The position numbers and the translations under genes were made by a program. Source: Chryseobacterium glaciei (GTDB lineage: Bacteria; Bacteroidota; Bacteroidia; Flavobacteriales; Weeksellaceae). Taken from it: a DNA stretch of 64,000 nt. Position 1 is the first letter of the stretch; each line of letters begins with the position of its first letter. Location of the stretch: assembly GCF_001648155.1 (NCBI RefSeq), contig NZ_CP015199.1, positions 1,312,501-1,376,500 of the forward strand, given 5' to 3'. The notes below the pieces were generated by a model. That model was not told the origin of the DNA and searched no databases. It worked only from the letters and a program-made list of their open reading frames with translations. Below are positions 61,711 through 64,000 of the stretch, piece by piece.

Positions 61711-61742
61711 AAAATCCCTTTCAGTAAAAACCAAAAGGGATT
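61711..61742 (-). terminator. terminator after paaZ
   Basis: AATCCCTTT and AAAGGGATT form a 9-bp stem, and on the minus strand eight T residues follow. Confidence 0.8.
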
Positions 61743-61764
61743 ATAAATTTATATTTATTTTGAA

Positions 61765-64000
61765 TTAAATCAATCCAAACTGCTCAAAATGATGCGTAAA
61801 ATGTTTTTTATGCATCAGTTCCCACATTTCTTTGTTTAATTTTCCGAAAACAAAATTCATGTGTTCAGCCTGTGGATTTTCTTTGTAATAAATTGAGAAT
61901 TTCTTCAAACTATCCAAGAAAGACTGTTTTGCAGCATCCAGATTTTTATGTCTTAATTCTAATAACTTTTCATCTTCAGCCAAGAATGGCGCAGGGAAAT
62001 CTTTCGGCATCTTTCTGTGATTATAAAGAGAATCCTGCCATTTTTCCAACTGCTCTTCCGGAGTGAAACATTTATCAGCTTCCGGCTCGCCTAAGCTTAC
62101 CAAAACGCCATGCTCCAAATGCTCGATCATTTGTTGAGGAGACATTTTACCCCATGTTGGTTGAGTTGATTCAGCTAAACCTTTTACAATTTTCTGAACA
62201 TTTTTAAGGTCGATAAAAGGAGAATGTTTTGCTACCAATGTTAAAATAGTCGCTACGCAAACTACTTCCTCTCTCTGATTCACAACTTCCACCAACCATT
62301 TTACCACACCGGAAGGAATATTTCTTCCTTTTACTCCACGGTTGATTTTTTCTTTTGCAGTTAAATAAACCGTAATCGTATCTCCTGCATAAACAGGCTT
62401 GAAGAACGAACAGTTTTCTAATCCATAATTTGCGATAACTGGTCCTTTTTTCCCTGATACGAACAATCCAGCCGCAGCAGAAAGAATGAAATATCCGTGA
62501 GCCACTGTTTTATCAAAAATAGTTCCCGTTAAACTTGTAGCATCTGTATGGGCGTAGAAATGATCCCAAGAAACATTAGAGAAGTTCACGATGTCTGCAT
62601 CAGTAACTGTTCTCCCTGCTGTTTCCAACGAATCTCCAACCTCAACATCTTCAAAATATTTCTGGAAAGGATGTTTGTCTGCATATTTTTTCTCTGCTCC
62701 TTGTTGATATACTTTCGTAATAGCTGTCAAAATATCCGGAGAACCTTGAATTGCCGTTTTTTGAAGGAAGAAATGAAGACCATTCAATCCACCCATTTCT
62801 TCGCCTCCTCCTGCTCTACCAGGACCTCCGTGCATTAATGTCGGAAGTGGAGAACCATGACCTGTACTTTCTTTTGCATTATCTCTGTTTAACACGAAAA
62901 TTCTACCGTGCTGAGAAGCCATTTTCCAAGAAGTTTCTGCCACGAATTTCTCATCGTGAGAAACAATAGAACCTACCAAACTTCCTTTTCCTCTTTTTGC
63001 CAAAGCTGCAGCTTCATCCGCATCTTTGTAAGGCATCAAAGTAGAAACCGGACCGAAAGCTTCAACATCGTGAGAGATGTTTTTAGTAAACGGAGAATTA
63101 TTTAAGAACAATTTCGGAGACATAAATGCACCATTTTCATAGTCTGCATCTACAAGCTCGTGTTTTCCGTCGTATACAAGTTCGTTTTCAGTTTTTAAGA
63201 TATTTATTTTTCTCAAAACCTCATCATACTGCTGTTTTCCAACCAAAGAACCCATTCTTGTATCTCTGCTTAACGGGTTTCCGATTTTAGTTTGATCTAA
63301 AGCTTTAGACAAAGCATTTTGAACATCACCAATTAAGTTTTCAGGAACAATAATTCTTCTGATCGCTGTACATTTCTGACCTGCTTTTGTTGTCATTTCT
63401 GTACGAACTTCTTTGATGAACAAATCAAATTCAGGAGTTCCTGGTTTTGCGTCCAATCCAAGAATTGAACAGTTCAAAGAATCTGCTTCCATATTGAAAC
63501 GAACAGAATTTCCTGAAACAGAAGGCAAAGCTTTTAATTTTCTACCCGTCGTTGCAGAACCTGTGAACAATACAGAATCTCCATCCTGAACATAATCCAA
63601 AATATTTCCTGGCTCCCCACAAACCAATTGAAGCGCTCCTTCAGGAAGAACTCCGCTTTCAATCATATCCTGGAAAACTGCATTCGTCAAATAAGAACCA
63701 AAAGGAGAAGGCTTCACAATGGATGGAACACCCGCCAACAATGAAGTCGATAATTTCTCCAACATTCCCCAAACAGGAAAGTTATATGCATTGATTTGCA
63801 CAGAAACTCCTTCACTTGGCGTCAAAATGTGAGTACCTAAGAAAGTTCCGTTTGCAGAAATTTTCTGAGTTTCCCCATCTACCCAAAACGGAGTGTTAGG
63901 AAGCATTCTCTTTGCCAACCCTGAATATGTAAAGAAAGTACCAAAACCTCCTTCAATATCTACCCAAGAATCTGCGTGAGTCGCCCCTGTTTTATATGAT
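61765..64000 (-). CDS. paaZ: phenylacetate degradation bifunctional protein PaaZ, partial, with extra C-terminal domain
   Basis: The frame is open to the right window edge, so the true start lies outside; about 745 residues are visible. The aldehyde dehydrogenase part has SVRFNMEADSLNCS and the catalytic Cys in AGQKCTAIRRI. The MaoC-type hydratase part has the DVEVGDSLETAGR block and HTDATSLTGTIFDKTVAHGY. These two activities open and oxidise oxepin-CoA in phenylacetate breakdown. Beyond the usual PaaZ end (E. coli PaaZ is 681 aa) lies ~150 aa with MSPQQMIEHLEHGVLVSLG and a final HFEQFGLI, resembling DUF1569/DinB-like proteins. A terminator follows. Confidence 0.9.
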   Translation of the reverse strand, partial: SYKTGATHADSWVDIEGGFGTFFTYSGLAKRMLPNTPFWVDGETQKISANGTFLGTHILTPSEGVSVQINAYNFPVWGMLEKLSTSLLAGVPSIVKPSPFGSYLTNAVFQDMIESGVLPEGALQLVCGEPGNILDYVQDGDSVLFTGSATTGRKLKALPSVSGNSVRFNMEADSLNCSILGLDAKPGTPEFDLFIKEVRTEMTTKAGQKCTAIRRIIVPENLIGDVQNALSKALDQTKIGNPLSRDTRMGSLVGKQQYDEVLRKINILKTENELVYDGKHELVDADYENGAFMSPKLFLNNSPFTKNISHDVEAFGPVSTLMPYKDADEAAALAKRGKGSLVGSIVSHDEKFVAETSWKMASQHGRIFVLNRDNAKESTGHGSPLPTLMHGGPGRAGGGEEMGGLNGLHFFLQKTAIQGSPDILTAITKVYQQGAEKKYADKHPFQKYFEDVEVGDSLETAGRTVTDADIVNFSNVSWDHFYAHTDATSLTGTIFDKTVAHGYFILSAAAGLFVSGKKGPVIANYGLENCSFFKPVYAGDTITVYLTAKEKINRGVKGRNIPSGVVKWLVEVVNQREEVVCVATILTLVAKHSPFIDLKNVQKIVKGLAESTQPTWGKMSPQQMIEHLEHGVLVSLGEPEADKCFTPEEQLEKWQDSLYNHRKMPKDFPAPFLAEDEKLLELRHKNLDAAKQSFLDSLKKFSIYYKENPQAEHMNFVFGKLNKEMWELMHKKHFTHHFEQFGLI

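Overview
The window is a low-GC chromosomal segment from a Flavobacteriia member (phylum Bacteroidota), most like Chryseobacterium or a close Weeksellaceae relative. The reasons are promoters of the TTTG-N19-TAnnTTTG type, SprA and several proteins with type IX secretion (T9SS) sorting domains, GLPGLI and grasp-with-spasm families, almost no Shine-Dalgarno sites, and a 16S rRNA whose anti-Shine-Dalgarno core is altered.

Layout. 1-2318: minus-strand rRNA operon (23S 5' end, tRNA-Ala, tRNA-Ile, complete 16S), with three tandem promoters at 2463-2757. 2760-3436: non-coding, with a REP-like palindrome and a probable Flavo-1-type RNA. 3437-20305: core genes: vanZ-like, gcvH, sprA-ruvA, HAD phosphatase, maeB, BadF-type kinase, GtrA, acyltransferase, FucP-type MFS transporter, DUF3810 protease.

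20695-37952: a dense peptide-natural-product region with three systems side by side. (a) Minus strand: a class I lanthipeptide-type precursor, a secreted prolyl oligopeptidase and a split LanB dehydratase, with no LanC cyclase in the window, next to a divergent membrane-bound TPR/AraC regulator. (b) Plus strand: a complete grasp-with-spasm graspetide operon (precursor, lipoprotein, ATP-grasp ligase, 69-aa protein, SPASM protein, GLPGLI protein), with nearly every junction overlapping. (c) Plus strand: a VKOR-DsbA oxidoreductase, three short Cys-rich peptides with a shared double-glycine-type leader (one very short, at 33716-33859), a C39-peptidase ABC exporter and an HlyD adaptor. The gene order suggests that (c) makes, cuts, oxidises and exports disulfide-bonded bacteriocin-like peptides. 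A tRNA-Met follows.

38133-56035: TlpA-like protein, T9SS surface protein, clpX, HIT protein, greA, dtd, FKBP isomerase, T9SS subtilase, lipoproteins, a membrane-protein run containing a DUF4173 gene split by an in-frame stop and a Coq4-motif protein, an enoyl-CoA hydratase-family gene, and two tandem tail-collar proteins with a T9SS protein. The leader before the first tail-collar gene closely matches the leader before the Cys-rich peptides 20 kb away.

56153-60898: a compact minus-strand set: SUKH (SMI1/KNR4) protein, DUF4241 protein, SMUG2-like uracil-DNA glycosylase and a large SF2 helicase with two membrane segments. It is a candidate uncharacterised DNA-repair or defence module. 60988-61701: a RAYT (REP-associated tyrosine transposase) with a matching REP palindrome on each side and a third inside its own coding sequence. 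61765-64000: paaZ, cut by the window end, with an extra C-terminal DUF1569-like domain.
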